64,000 bases of DNA from Paenibacillus pabuli NBRC 13638 (GTDB lineage Bacteria > Bacillota > Bacilli > Paenibacillales > Paenibacillaceae): the NCBI RefSeq assembly GCF_001514495.1, contig NZ_BCNM01000007.1:124001-188000 (forward strand), written 5' to 3'. The position numbers and the translations under genes were made by a program. Shown in pieces: positions 49,312 through 57,629 of the stretch. Below the pieces are notes generated by a model. The model did not search any database, was not told where the DNA came from, and was given only the letters and a program-made list of their open reading frames with translations. Each line of letters opens with the position of its first letter. The first letter of the stretch is position 1.

Positions 49312-49668
49312 TTATTTGTACAGCACTTTGTCTACATTGTATTTCGCACGCATCGTGTTAATGATATAGGTCTCGTAAATTTCGCGATCAACCGGATCTT
49401 CAATAACACACACTTCGATGGTGGTCACTTCCTCGCGATGTGACTTCATGGGTGATACAGTATCTTCAAAATGCTTCTTGATGCGCGGTCTTAATTTTCG
49501 TGCTTTCCCGACAAATAACAATTCACCAGCGGCATTGTAAAACATAAAGATACCGCCTTTTTCCCGTGTAATCAGATGGAAATCGGTGAATCCGTAAATG
49601 TGGCTAAGCTGTGGATCAGCCTGCTTGGTGATGGTGACATCTGGTGTTGGCACAGTAATATTAATCAA
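49312..49668 (-). CDS. GIY-YIG superfamily nuclease-like protein
   Basis: A 118-aa protein with a GIY-YIG core: GGIFMFYNAAGELLFVGKARKLRPRIKKHF, in which the first motif reads GIFMFY and the second LFVGKA, followed by REIYETYIINTMRAKYNVDK. This is the UvrC-type N-terminal nuclease fold. UvrC's own domain is fused to other modules, so this is a stand-alone member of unknown role. Start is uncertain; TTG at 49668, nine bases after GAGGAA, is favoured. Confidence 0.75.
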   Translation of the reverse strand: MINITVPTPDVTITKQADPQLSHIYGFTDFHLITREKGGIFMFYNAAGELLFVGKARKLRPRIKKHFEDTVSPMKSHREEVTTIEVCVIEDPVDREIYETYIINTMRAKYNVDKVLYK

Positions 49669-49796
49669 TAGGCTCACTTCCTCATTATCTATAGGTTTAC
49701 ATCCTATCATATATCCCATAAGGACACCATTTCATTCTATATGACGCACAATTCACGCTTTTTTCAACTATTACGACAAATATTTCAAAAAAAAGG

Positions 49797-49825
49797 TTAA
49801 CTTCCCTGATTCAAAGTGGTACTAT
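49797..49825 (+). promoter_or_regulatory. Predicted sigma-A promoter inside the non-coding stretch
   Basis: TTAACT (49797-49802) and TACTAT (49820-49825) are separated by 17 bp, and no coding frame with a ribosome site follows. Confidence 0.45.
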
Positions 49826-49831
49826 AGGGGT

Positions 49832-50240
49832 ATGAGGAAGAATTTGGGCACTAAGACATATGTCTTTATATCTACTTCCGTCTATTGTACCCTATGATTG
49901 ATGATCTTTTTCATACTGAATTCTGTTACGTGCGCACGACAGGATTACAGTTAGCAAGAACCCAGACCTGTAGCTTTACGATTCATCATCTATTCGACCC
50001 TTGCAGCAAGCAAACGTAGAAAGATCCTAGATATTTAACTGAAGTCACAGTAGAAATGGATTCACTTAGAAAGCCTGCAATTATAGCCGTACGAGAGTAA
50101 ATAGACACACGTAGAAGGACAGATAGCTATCGATCCTAGAGAGACTAGTCATGCAACACTAACCTAGAACGTTATAGCAGCAGAACTATAAAAGATGGAT
50201 CACGTTTCACCCCAGCCCGGCTTGATGCCAGGGCTTTTTT
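49832..50240 (+). ncRNA. Candidate small RNA gene
   Basis: Bounded by the promoter at 49797-49825 and the terminator at 50213-50240. It holds an internal hairpin (CTGTTACGTGC/GCACGACAG near 49925-49945) and repeated CCTAGA elements. No family is recognised. The alternative is simply a long untranslated leader or decayed sequence. Confidence 0.3.
50213..50240 (+). terminator. Terminator hairpin
   Basis: AGCCC-GGC-TTGAT-GCC-A-GGGCT forms an eight-pair stem with one bulge, followed by TTTTTT. Confidence 0.75.
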
Positions 50241-50344
50241 ACGTTTGCGCAAACAACCAACCACTCCCGCAAGGAAACAGAGGTATCGTGGTTCTTTCTG
50301 CGGGGGTTATAATATGACAAGATAGCATACAAGGGAGTGATGGG

Positions 50345-51796
50345 ATGTATTCCGATCTGCAATTGACGGAGGACCGCCCTGTATATATACAAGTCAAAGA
50401 TTATATGAAGCGATTGATGCTCAAAGGCGGCCTGCAAGCCAAACAAAAGCTTCCTTCCACCCGTGAACTCAGCACACTCATGAAAGTAAGCCGCAGCACG
50501 ATTCTGCTGGCCTATGCCGAACTTGAGGAGGAAGGGCTGATTTACGCGGTCAAAGGCAAAGGCAATTATGTCAGTTCCACCATTGATACACCTGAGACTT
50601 CATCCGGGTGGCAGCTGGACTGGAACGAACGTGTCAGTGATTACGCAATCCAGGCGGAACAGTATGATCTGATGAAACATGGCTCCGGCTCGGAGCGTGG
50701 TGAGATTTCTTTTACCAGCATCGCGCCGGATGAGAAGCTGTTCGACATGCACAATGTAAAAAGAGCCTTCCTCGACCGAATGTCACTTGAAGGCGAAGTG
50801 CTGCTGAATTACGGATATGCGCAAGGCTACAGGCCTCTGATGAAGTATCTGTTGCGTTATATGGAAAATAAGGGTGTCGACCTAAGCGGCAAGGATATTC
50901 TGATCACCAATGGATTTACGGAAGGTTTTGATTTGGTTCTGGGTGCACTGCGCAAAAAAAGTGGCAGGGCCCTGTGTGAAAACCCGACACATCATACCGC
51001 CGTCAAAAATCTGAGGCTTCATCAATTTCAGCTCACCGGTGTCGATATGGAGCCAGATGGCCTGAATCTGCGGCAGCTGGAACGGGAACTTGCAGCAAAC
51101 CCGTATGATCTGGCCTATCTCGTGCCCTCCTATCACAATCCAACCGGGATCGTGACATCACCTGCCAAACGTGCCGAGATTATTCGGTTGATGAACCAGT
51201 ACCATGTGCCGATTATTGAAGACGGCTTTAACGAGGAACTGCGGTATTCCGGTTCCCACGTCTCTCCTCTGATTGCCAGTGTGGGCAAAGGGAATGGACT
51301 CGTGTATCTGGGCAGCTTCTCCAAGGTGCTGTTTCCAGGGCTGCGGGTGGGTTGGGTCATTGCGGATGCAGCATTGATTGATTATCTGGAAAGCATGAAG
51401 CGGGCGCGCAGCATTCATACCTCGACGCTGGACCAGTCCCTGCTCTATCAATATCTGAGCAACGGCAATTTCGAGAAATATCTGAAGCGGGCCCGTACGG
51501 AATATAAGCGAAAATATGAGCTGGTCGTCCGCTGCTTGCGGCAGCATCTGCCGATGTGCCGGATCTCCGGCGAAGGCGGACTGCATCTGTTCGTACAATT
51601 TCCACCGGAATACCGAACGAGAGAACTGCTAGCGGCTTGCAAGGCGAAGGGTGTTACTTTCATGCCTGGGGATACCTTCTACCTTGAATCCGGGCAAGGA
51701 GAACATACGATGCGTCTGGGCTTCTCCCGGGTCAGCGATGAGAACATTCGCAAAGGCATTCGTATCATTGGCGAAACCATTGCTCAAATGAGATGA
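50345..51796 (+). CDS. MocR-family regulator (GntR helix-turn-helix plus aminotransferase fold), possibly DdlR-like
   Basis: A 483-aa protein. The N-terminal GntR domain (LQAKQKLPSTRELSTLMKVSRSTILLAYAELEEEGL) is joined to a fold-type I aminotransferase domain with the PLP Lys in YLGSFSKVLFPGLRVGW. MocR regulators use PLP, sometimes with an amino acid, as effector. The next gene, 12 bp on, is a D-Ala-D-Ala ligase; in Brevibacillus brevis the MocR protein DdlR controls such a gene. The same role here is inference. Confidence 0.9.
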   Translation: MYSDLQLTEDRPVYIQVKDYMKRLMLKGGLQAKQKLPSTRELSTLMKVSRSTILLAYAELEEEGLIYAVKGKGNYVSSTIDTPETSSGWQLDWNERVSDYAIQAEQYDLMKHGSGSERGEISFTSIAPDEKLFDMHNVKRAFLDRMSLEGEVLLNYGYAQGYRPLMKYLLRYMENKGVDLSGKDILITNGFTEGFDLVLGALRKKSGRALCENPTHHTAVKNLRLHQFQLTGVDMEPDGLNLRQLERELAANPYDLAYLVPSYHNPTGIVTSPAKRAEIIRLMNQYHVPIIEDGFNEELRYSGSHVSPLIASVGKGNGLVYLGSFSKVLFPGLRVGWVIADAALIDYLESMKRARSIHTSTLDQSLLYQYLSNGNFEKYLKRARTEYKRKYELVVRCLRQHLPMCRISGEGGLHLFVQFPPEYRTRELLAACKAKGVTFMPGDTFYLESGQGEHTMRLGFSRVSDENIRKGIRIIGETIAQMR

Positions 51797-51808
51797 GGAG
51801 GATAACAC

Positions 51809-52729
51809 ATGAAGGTTGGCGTGATTATGGGTGGCACATCTTCGGAGCGGGATATTTCCCTGCTCACCGGACAGGAGATGATCAACCATCTGGATGGACA
51901 GAAGTATGAGGTTATTCCGGTCGAGATCAACAGCAAACGGGATCTTATTGAAAAAGCGGCGGGACTGGATGTCGCACTGCTCGCTCTGCATGGTAAATAC
52001 GGGGAGGATGGTACCATTCAGGGCACGTTGGAGTCGCTTGGCGTTCCGTATACAGGCTGTGGCGTACTCGCAAGCAGTGTATGCATGGACAAAGATATGT
52101 CCAAAAGGCTCATTCAGCATGCGGGCGTACCTACTGGCGAATGGCTTCAGGTGAGCAGTTTGGATGAATTGTCATCAGCTGCTGTGCAGCAATTAACGTA
52201 TCCTGTTGTCGTGAAGCCTAATTCGGGCGGTTCCAGCATCGGCACGCAAGTGGTACAGGAATCCTCGGCTCTTCATGCAGCTGTAGAAGCGGCTCTTGTT
52301 TGGGACGAAGTCGTCATGATTGAACAATATATTGAAGGCGAGGAGATTACCTGCGCCATTCTGGATGGTCAGATGCTCCCCGTAATCTCGATTCGTTCAA
52401 ATGCCGATTTTTTCGATTACACCTCCAAATATAATGATGGCGGTGCTGAGGAGCAGGTCGTACAGCTGCCTGCGGATTTGCATAAACGTGTAGAAGCTGC
52501 GGCACTCACCTGTTACCGGGTATTAAAATGCAGCGTGTATGCCCGTGTAGACATGATGATCCGGGACGGCATGCCCTACGTGCTTGAAGTGAATACGCTG
52601 CCGGGCCTTACCCGAAACAGCCTGCTGCCCAAAAGTGCAGCCGCAGCAGGTATGTCCTTTGCCAGTCTGCTGGATTCCATCATCGATCTCTCGTTAAAAG
52701 AACGTCAAAAGGAGGCAACGCGATCATGA
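51809..52729 (+). CDS. ddl: D-alanine--D-alanine ligase
   Basis: A 306-aa ATP-grasp ligase. VGVIMGGTSSERDISLLTG is the family start; ALHGKYGEDGTIQGTLE, VVKPNSGGSSIGT, EQYIEGEEITCAIL and VLEVNTLPGLTRNSLLPKSA follow. The omega loop reads DYTSKY, with the Tyr typical of D-Ala-D-Ala rather than D-Ala-D-lactate ligases. It makes the terminal dipeptide of peptidoglycan precursors. GAGGAGG precedes the ATG. Confidence 0.95.
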   Translation: MKVGVIMGGTSSERDISLLTGQEMINHLDGQKYEVIPVEINSKRDLIEKAAGLDVALLALHGKYGEDGTIQGTLESLGVPYTGCGVLASSVCMDKDMSKRLIQHAGVPTGEWLQVSSLDELSSAAVQQLTYPVVVKPNSGGSSIGTQVVQESSALHAAVEAALVWDEVVMIEQYIEGEEITCAILDGQMLPVISIRSNADFFDYTSKYNDGGAEEQVVQLPADLHKRVEAAALTCYRVLKCSVYARVDMMIRDGMPYVLEVNTLPGLTRNSLLPKSAAAAGMSFASLLDSIIDLSLKERQKEATRS

Positions 52730-53184
52730 GTCTAAATGTATCGATCCGTAACAGTTCCCCTGAAGATCTGCAGGATATGGTCATTCTTATGGATCAACTC
52801 GGTTACCCAACCACGTATGCCGAGATGAAGGAGCGTTATTCGCACATCGCTGCGGATTCAAATTTTGCAACTTTGGTTGCCGAAGTCCGTGGCCGTGTCG
52901 TTGGATTAATTGGGTTACAGACATCTTACCTGTATGAAAAGAACGGACGACATTGCCGCATCCTGGCTCTGATCGTGCATGACCAGTTCAGAGGCACCGG
53001 CATAGGTCGTCAGCTTATTTTGGAAGCGGAGCAATGGGCAGCCACTCATGGCGTGGACTCCTTGTCCCTGAACAGCGGCAATCGCCCGGATCGTGAAGCT
53101 GCGCATAAATTTTACCAACAGATGGGCTTTATTGCGGGAAGTACCGGGTTTAGCAAAAAGCCTCAGGCTTTGCAACATAACTGA
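52726..53184 (+). CDS. GNAT-family N-acetyltransferase
   Basis: A 152-aa GNAT whose ATG overlaps the ddl stop (ATGA). The acetyl-CoA site is LIVHDQFRGTGIGRQLILEAE, followed by SLNSGNRPDREAAHKFYQQMGF. Translational coupling to ddl suggests that it works in the same process, possibly on a D-alanine-related or amino-acid substrate, but this is speculation. Confidence 0.9.
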   Translation: MSLNVSIRNSSPEDLQDMVILMDQLGYPTTYAEMKERYSHIAADSNFATLVAEVRGRVVGLIGLQTSYLYEKNGRHCRILALIVHDQFRGTGIGRQLILEAEQWAATHGVDSLSLNSGNRPDREAAHKFYQQMGFIAGSTGFSKKPQALQHN

Positions 53185-53243
53185 CGCTGATGACATCATG
53201 ACGGCTTCCCGATGGAATTCACCATTCTTTACAGGGTAACCAC

Positions 53244-53285
53244 AAAAACGCCCGTTTCCGGCACAAAGGCCGGAAACGGGCGTTA
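53244..53285. terminator. Terminator between convergent GNAT genes
   Basis: A 16-bp perfect stem AACGCCCGTTTCCGGC/GCCGGAAACGGGCGTT, loop of six; a run of five A on the left gives a T-run for the minus-strand gene. Confidence 0.88.
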
Positions 53286-53308
53286 TCATCTAGTTTGCTA
53301 TTGTACAT

Positions 53309-54235
53309 TTATCTTGTGGCTTTTATGGACTCATACGCAGCGAGTAACTCCTCTATAGCCACTCCATTGATCTTCATCCCTTCCACCTGACACTGCTCCA
53401 ACTGTACGCCAGATAGATCACAGTCATTGAACTGACTGCCTTTGAGATCACAATGTTCCCAACGCATGGGCACTCTGTCTGGACCGAGATGCGTGTCCTG
53501 AAAATGAACGCCATCCAAAGCACAGAATTCAATGTTACTATTCGTTAAACGCAAATCAGCCAGTAATATATCGGTCATATTCAGATTGGTGAATTTGCTT
53601 CCACTCAGGTTGCAATCGGTCATCCGGCTTTTAGCCAGATTGCTGGTACTGAAACGAACTGAATCCAGATCAGCCTGGTAAAATTCAATAGTTGACTCAC
53701 CCGTATCGTTGGATAATTCCTCCGATGGGAGCTGGATTACAGACTCAGCCATTATGATCTTCTCATATCCAAATTCAGCTTCAGACTCGTAGAGACGGAC
53801 ATAACCCATTTTCTCATAAAAATGATGATTATCCCGCTGTCTTCCCGAGGTCTCCAGCTTCCATATCCCAATCTCCGGGAATTCGGCCTCAATAAGTCCG
53901 ATGACCTGTGAGCCTATGCCCCGACCATGACAGACGGGATCAATAAAGATTTTATCCAGCCTCGCTTGCCTGCTTCCCAATACTTGAACACTGACTCCAC
54001 CAATGGCGCCTCCATCCCATTCGATAACGTAATAGTCCCATTCGCGGATCACGTAACTGTGCATGCGAACAGACGAATACCCCGGTGGGCAAAGGTTGCT
54101 GTCCAGCTCTGTCTCACCCTTAGCCCATACCCTAATCGCATGATCAAAGGCGCGACGGCATATGTCTGTCAGTATAACCGCGTCATCTTGTTGAGCACGC
54201 CGCAATTGGATGTTCTTTAATTGACTTTTTTTCAT
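53309..54235 (-). CDS. GNAT acetyltransferase fused to a pentapeptide-repeat domain
   Basis: A 308-aa two-domain protein. Residues 8-165 form a GNAT domain (LDKIFIDPVCHGRGIGSQVIGLIE, then HHFYEKMGYVRLYESE). Residues about 185-290 form a pentapeptide-repeat quadrilateral helix with repeated A/C-D/N-L-x-x units (QADLDSVRF, SNLAKSRM, CNLSGSKF, ADLRLTNS, CDLKGSQF, CDLSGVQL). Pentapeptide proteins include DNA-mimic gyrase protectors. The fusion is uncommon; whether one domain guides the other is unknown. GAGGTG lies before the ATG. Confidence 0.85.
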   Translation of the reverse strand: MKKSQLKNIQLRRAQQDDAVILTDICRRAFDHAIRVWAKGETELDSNLCPPGYSSVRMHSYVIREWDYYVIEWDGGAIGGVSVQVLGSRQARLDKIFIDPVCHGRGIGSQVIGLIEAEFPEIGIWKLETSGRQRDNHHFYEKMGYVRLYESEAEFGYEKIIMAESVIQLPSEELSNDTGESTIEFYQADLDSVRFSTSNLAKSRMTDCNLSGSKFTNLNMTDILLADLRLTNSNIEFCALDGVHFQDTHLGPDRVPMRWEHCDLKGSQFNDCDLSGVQLEQCQVEGMKINGVAIEELLAAYESIKATR

Positions 54236-54275
54236 CTACAACACCTCTGGGGATTATTTTGGATGACACGACAAA

Positions 54276-54341
54276 GAGGAGCACCTCCAATAGAGGTACC
54301 CCCCGATACGTTTCATCATTTCAGAAACGCCGAAGCTCCTC
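54276..54341 (-). ncRNA. Candidate structured leader: three-way junction upstream of the GNAT-pentapeptide gene
   Basis: Three nested perfect helices: outer GAGGAGC/GCTCCTC (54276-54282 with 54335-54341), inner ACCTC/GAGGT (54283-54287 with 54293-54297) and CGTTTC/GAAACG (54309-54314 with 54324-54329). It ends about 40 bases before the start codon at 54235. It may be a cis-regulatory RNA of that gene, or a terminator of the gene upstream. No known riboswitch class is recognised. Confidence 0.4.
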
Positions 54342-54477
54342 ATAATGGGTCAAAAAGGACACACGTATCCCGTTAATGGTCTAACGGAAATTTTTCAGTG
54401 TTCTTTCATCATCATTACGAGAAATCTGGCATGCTCTGAAATCCCCTCTCATACTAAAGCTTAACTATAAACCTTAC

Positions 54478-55983
54478 TTATGGCCGGTCGATGAAAATCC
54501 AGCCTGTTTCTTTTTCGTTATCCACGGATGCCCCAAGAGATTCTGCCATAAAGCGCAGCGGAACATAGGTTTTGCCGTTTTTGCCTACAAAGGCAGGTTC
54601 AACCATCGTTACTTCCTTGCCTGCAACGGTTGCCTTCTTGGAACCTACAGTCAGGACAATCTCATTGCCGGTGATATCGTCAATGACAACGATTTTCTCC
54701 GATCCTTTGGTCCATTTTACTTCAGCATCCAATTCCTCGGACAGATAGCGCAGAGGAACAAATGTTGTATTTTTAACGGTGATTGCGCCATAGGATTCGT
54801 CGTTCGGATACAGCATGACATTTTTACGCGTAATGCCCGCTTCATCTTTCAACAGCTGATACATAAGTGAATTGGAATCAAAATTACGCAGCATCTGACC
54901 TGGCGTGATATCTCCCTGCATCAGATCGATTGCACCGTCCGTTTTGTCGACGGTATCCACAGTCACCGGTCCGCCAATATTCCACAGTTCGCTGTCACCG
55001 TATACGGATACCGATTTGATCGGCAGATCTTCAGAAGCAGGCAGCGCTACTTTGAAATCATAGTTCTGTTTACGGATATTCAATGCGCTATCGAGATAAA
55101 AGTCCAATTTGAGCTTGGTCTCTGTTCCGAATACCGTCTTCAGTTCAGGCGTTTCGGTTAACAAGTTGTCTAGTTCCTTGTCGTAATTGGCAAGAATCTC
55201 ATCAAGACCACCCTTAATCATTTCATACAATGAAGCAATCTCAGTATCCCGTGATTCGCTAATAGTAGAAGGCAGGGCACTGCCGTCGCCAGGATCAACC
55301 GAGTTGATTGTAACCATGATAGGATAGAACACATCATACAGATCCCCAATCAGGTCCTTGAGCCCTTGTTCATCCTGAGCAACACTGGTCAGAAACGGTT
55401 TAACCATGGCAAGAAGCTCTTCCCCACTGATCTCCACATGCAGCTTGGAGAGGCTGAGTGATTCACCGTTAACCGATTCCTGTACCGGAGTTAGAGAAAT
55501 ATTTTTCGGGTTGGACAGATGCTTCAGCGCAAAGTTCAGCAGTTTCGGGGAAAGCTCCTCGATCTGCTTCTCCAACGCCTTCGTATCTAGCATAGGAAGC
55601 GTGTTATCCGCCAAAGATATGTATAGAGGCTTTTGCGCTCCGTCTACATCAATGACCATTTCCGATTTATCCATCGACAGATGGAAAGGCAATTTCTTTC
55701 CTTGCATACTCAGTGTACCTTTGATAGATGCCGTGCTGGAGTCCTTCACTTTGGCATCTTCAATATCCAATGAAACGGAATTAATGAGTTCGATCATTTG
55801 AAGCGCATCCTCTTCGACGAGGTTTGCTGCAGGTTCAACTTTTATATGCATGGACTGTTTGGATTCACCGGATTTGACGGTTGTACTGTTGGCAACAGCT
55901 TTGCCAATATCTACGCCACCTACGGCCTGACATCCCGTAAGCGCAACCATCATTAAAACGAGTGGTACGGCAATCCACTTCAA
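54478..55983 (-). CDS. Lipoprotein with C-terminal stalk (copper amine oxidase N-terminal-like) domain
   Basis: A secreted lipoprotein of about 501 aa. The lipobox is VALTGCQ. Residues 35-390 form a large beta-rich region resembling LppX/LolA-like or DUF-type lipoprotein domains. The end carries two copper amine oxidase N-terminal-like (stalk) repeats: TTFVPLRYLSEELDAEVKW and KTYVPLRFMAESLGASVD. Function unknown. The start is odd: the only standard in-frame start is TTG 55983, but GGAGGAG lies six bases before an in-frame ATC at 55999-56001 (a TAA stands just upstream), which would give the better leader MKNHKLLKW. Confidence 0.85.
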   Translation of the reverse strand: MKWIAVPLVLMMVALTGCQAVGGVDIGKAVANSTTVKSGESKQSMHIKVEPAANLVEEDALQMIELINSVSLDIEDAKVKDSSTASIKGTLSMQGKKLPFHLSMDKSEMVIDVDGAQKPLYISLADNTLPMLDTKALEKQIEELSPKLLNFALKHLSNPKNISLTPVQESVNGESLSLSKLHVEISGEELLAMVKPFLTSVAQDEQGLKDLIGDLYDVFYPIMVTINSVDPGDGSALPSTISESRDTEIASLYEMIKGGLDEILANYDKELDNLLTETPELKTVFGTETKLKLDFYLDSALNIRKQNYDFKVALPASEDLPIKSVSVYGDSELWNIGGPVTVDTVDKTDGAIDLMQGDITPGQMLRNFDSNSLMYQLLKDEAGITRKNVMLYPNDESYGAITVKNTTFVPLRYLSEELDAEVKWTKGSEKIVVIDDITGNEIVLTVGSKKATVAGKEVTMVEPAFVGKNGKTYVPLRFMAESLGASVDNEKETGWIFIDRP

Positions 55984-56088
55984 TAGCTTGTGATTTTTGA
56001 TACGATCTCCTCCTTAGGAAAAATGTGGTTCACTCCTATTATGAGGGTTACAGGTAATTGTTGTAAACCGGATCGACAAATAAAGTCC

Positions 56089-56117
56089 AAAAAAAGGCCG
56101 GACAGCTGTCCGACCTC
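56089..56117 (-). terminator. Terminator hairpin
   Basis: On the minus strand AGGTCGGACAG pairs with CTGTCCGGCCT, one mismatch, then a run of seven T. It terminates the unit holding the small acidic frame. Confidence 0.8.
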
Positions 56118-56194
56118 TGATTGACATTATTTTTCAACATGTATCGCCATTGGGTTCAATCGCACTATGCTTGATGCAATCATCAACAGTAGGT

Positions 56195-56332
56195 TTACTC
56201 TTGTTCTTTGCCCTCTGCCTCGCTGTCGCTGTTCTCATGCGCTTCTTCGCCATCGGCCCTTGCAGGGGACTCGAATTGATCCGGTTCGTCATCCTGAATG
56301 GCCTTGTTCTCTTCATTCTGGTCCTGTGTCAT
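56195..56332 (-). CDS. Small acidic protein (45 aa), possibly frameshifted at its end
   Basis: An ATG at 56332 follows GAGGG by eight bases and opens a 45-codon frame of low complexity, rich in Glu, Asp, Gln, Asn and Ser (starts MTQDQNEENKAIQDDEPDQF). A second frame, shifted by one base, runs on past its stop and ends KSKPTVDDCIKHSAIEPNGD plus a final Thr-Cys just before the terminator. The tail looks protein-like, so the true gene may join the two. I do not recognise it. Confidence 0.45.
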   Translation of the reverse strand: MTQDQNEENKAIQDDEPDQFESPARADGEEAHENSDSEAEGKEQE

Positions 56333-56429
56333 ATCGTATTCCCTCTCTTCTACCGGATTTTAGGCAAATATGCCCTCGTTTCTATCCATAACCGGAATGA
56401 TGACGAATTAAACAGACGGAGACAGGAAC

Positions 56430-56897
56430 TTAGAAAATATAAAAGACAATCCCGTTCCCGCTTGCAGCAGTTGCCTGATATAAAGCCTGAACCTCGTCCA
56501 GTGTCTGAACGATTTCCTGGAATGTCTCCTCTGCGTCCCAATCATCCATGACAGGATAAACGCCCTCAGCCACCATTTGCTCCAGGCTAAACCGTTTCTT
56601 CAATTCCTCAGGTGTCAGCTGTTCTAACGCCATGTACGCCTCAAGGACCTGTTCGTTGGTCAGGAGGAACAGATCCATATCTGAATAATTGCCTATATAT
56701 TGTTCACCTGCCATAGGGACCACATATCCCAGCGGAGGCTGCCCCTCTACCACTTCACCAGTCAACGTAAACTGAAGCATCTGCCACATTTTATCGATAT
56801 CCAGCTCGACCGAACAATCATGTACACTGACTTCCCCTGATTTGATGGATTCAATTAATTCTTTGGTCACAACAAGATATCTGCCGGACATGCCCAT
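56430..56897 (-). CDS. DUF1877 (YfbM) family protein
   Basis: A 155-aa soluble protein. The start MGMSGRYLVVTKELIESI, then LDIDKMWQMLQFTLTG, and GYVVPMAGEQYIGNYSDMDLFLLTNEQV are the DUF1877/YfbM signature. Function unknown. GGAGGG lies eight bases before the ATG at 56897. Confidence 0.85.
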   Translation of the reverse strand: MGMSGRYLVVTKELIESIKSGEVSVHDCSVELDIDKMWQMLQFTLTGEVVEGQPPLGYVVPMAGEQYIGNYSDMDLFLLTNEQVLEAYMALEQLTPEELKKRFSLEQMVAEGVYPVMDDWDAEETFQEIVQTLDEVQALYQATAASGNGIVFYIF

Positions 56898-57012
56898 ACC
56901 CGTATCCCTCCTACGCATTTACTTCTCTTCTTTCCCATTAACCGTGCAAGTTGTACAAGAATCGGGGTAAAGAGGTGAAAAGGAACAAAACTTACAAGGA
57001 GGCACAAATTCC

Positions 57013-57480
57013 ATGAAAAAGTTTGATTATAGCCTCAATTACGATGAGCTTGATCTGCGCAAACAGCCCGAGCTGTATACCGTTGGCCGGGGAGAGCAAG
57101 GGGTATTAATGGTGGAGCCCTACAAAAGCGAAATCTTACCGCACTGGCTGTTCAAAACACCTGAAATTGCGACAGAATCCTCGCAGAAGATCTATGAACT
57201 ATTTTTGGAGTATAAGAAAAAGGATGACTTTGTCGGTATGGATATGGCGCGCAAGTTTCTGCAAATGGGCTATACGCGGGCAAGGCGGTATACGAATCAT
57301 AAAGGTGGACGCAAATACTCGAAGGAGGACGGCTCCATCCTGCCTTACCAGAACGATAAAGTGAAGGCAGAGGCTGCAGCCATCTTCAAAGCCCAATGGG
57401 AGATCGCCAAAACGGATGTGGATTATGTGAAAATGAAGCAGGAACATCGGGAAAAGTACGAGTCGGAGAACAAGCCGTAA
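57013..57480 (+). CDS. DUF4385 family protein
   Basis: A 155-aa basic soluble protein beginning with FDYSLNYDELDLRKQPELY. GRGEQGVLMVEPYKSEILPHW, VGMDMARKFLQMGYTRARRY and HKGGRKYSKEDG are features of DUF4385. Function unknown. ACAAGGAGG precedes the ATG. It is divergent from the DUF1877 gene. Confidence 0.85.
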   Translation: MKKFDYSLNYDELDLRKQPELYTVGRGEQGVLMVEPYKSEILPHWLFKTPEIATESSQKIYELFLEYKKKDDFVGMDMARKFLQMGYTRARRYTNHKGGRKYSKEDGSILPYQNDKVKAEAAAIFKAQWEIAKTDVDYVKMKQEHREKYESENKP

Positions 57481-57629
57481 CACACCCATCCAAAGGAGTC
57501 CTCATGAACCCACCTAGCCGCCGCTTTACTCTGCCTTTTGTTTACCTTACTTAGACACCTTCTCCATTCCCACCCAGTTTCAAGGAGATCAACTTGTCAC
57601 GATGGAGGCTGTGTATACTTCTGGTGAGA

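Larger units (their letters stand above)
49669..50344. other. Long non-coding stretch before the MocR gene
   Basis: About 675 bases without a credible protein gene. It has a well-formed promoter at 49797-49825 and a terminator at 50213-50240 on the plus strand, so a transcript of about 410 nt is possible. CCTAGA occurs three times, and two copies of ACGTAGAA each precede an ATCCTAGA. Confidence 0.55.

Noticed and set aside
54370-54387. CCGTTA/TAACGG hairpin with AAATTTTT as a terminator
   Set aside because: The T-run is on the plus strand, where no gene precedes it; the neighbouring genes are on the minus strand.
56134-56316. 60-codon frame starting MKRTRPFRMT as a gene of its own
   Set aside because: Its start lies inside the better-supported acidic frame and has no ribosome site; only its tail looks protein-like, as discussed in the findings.
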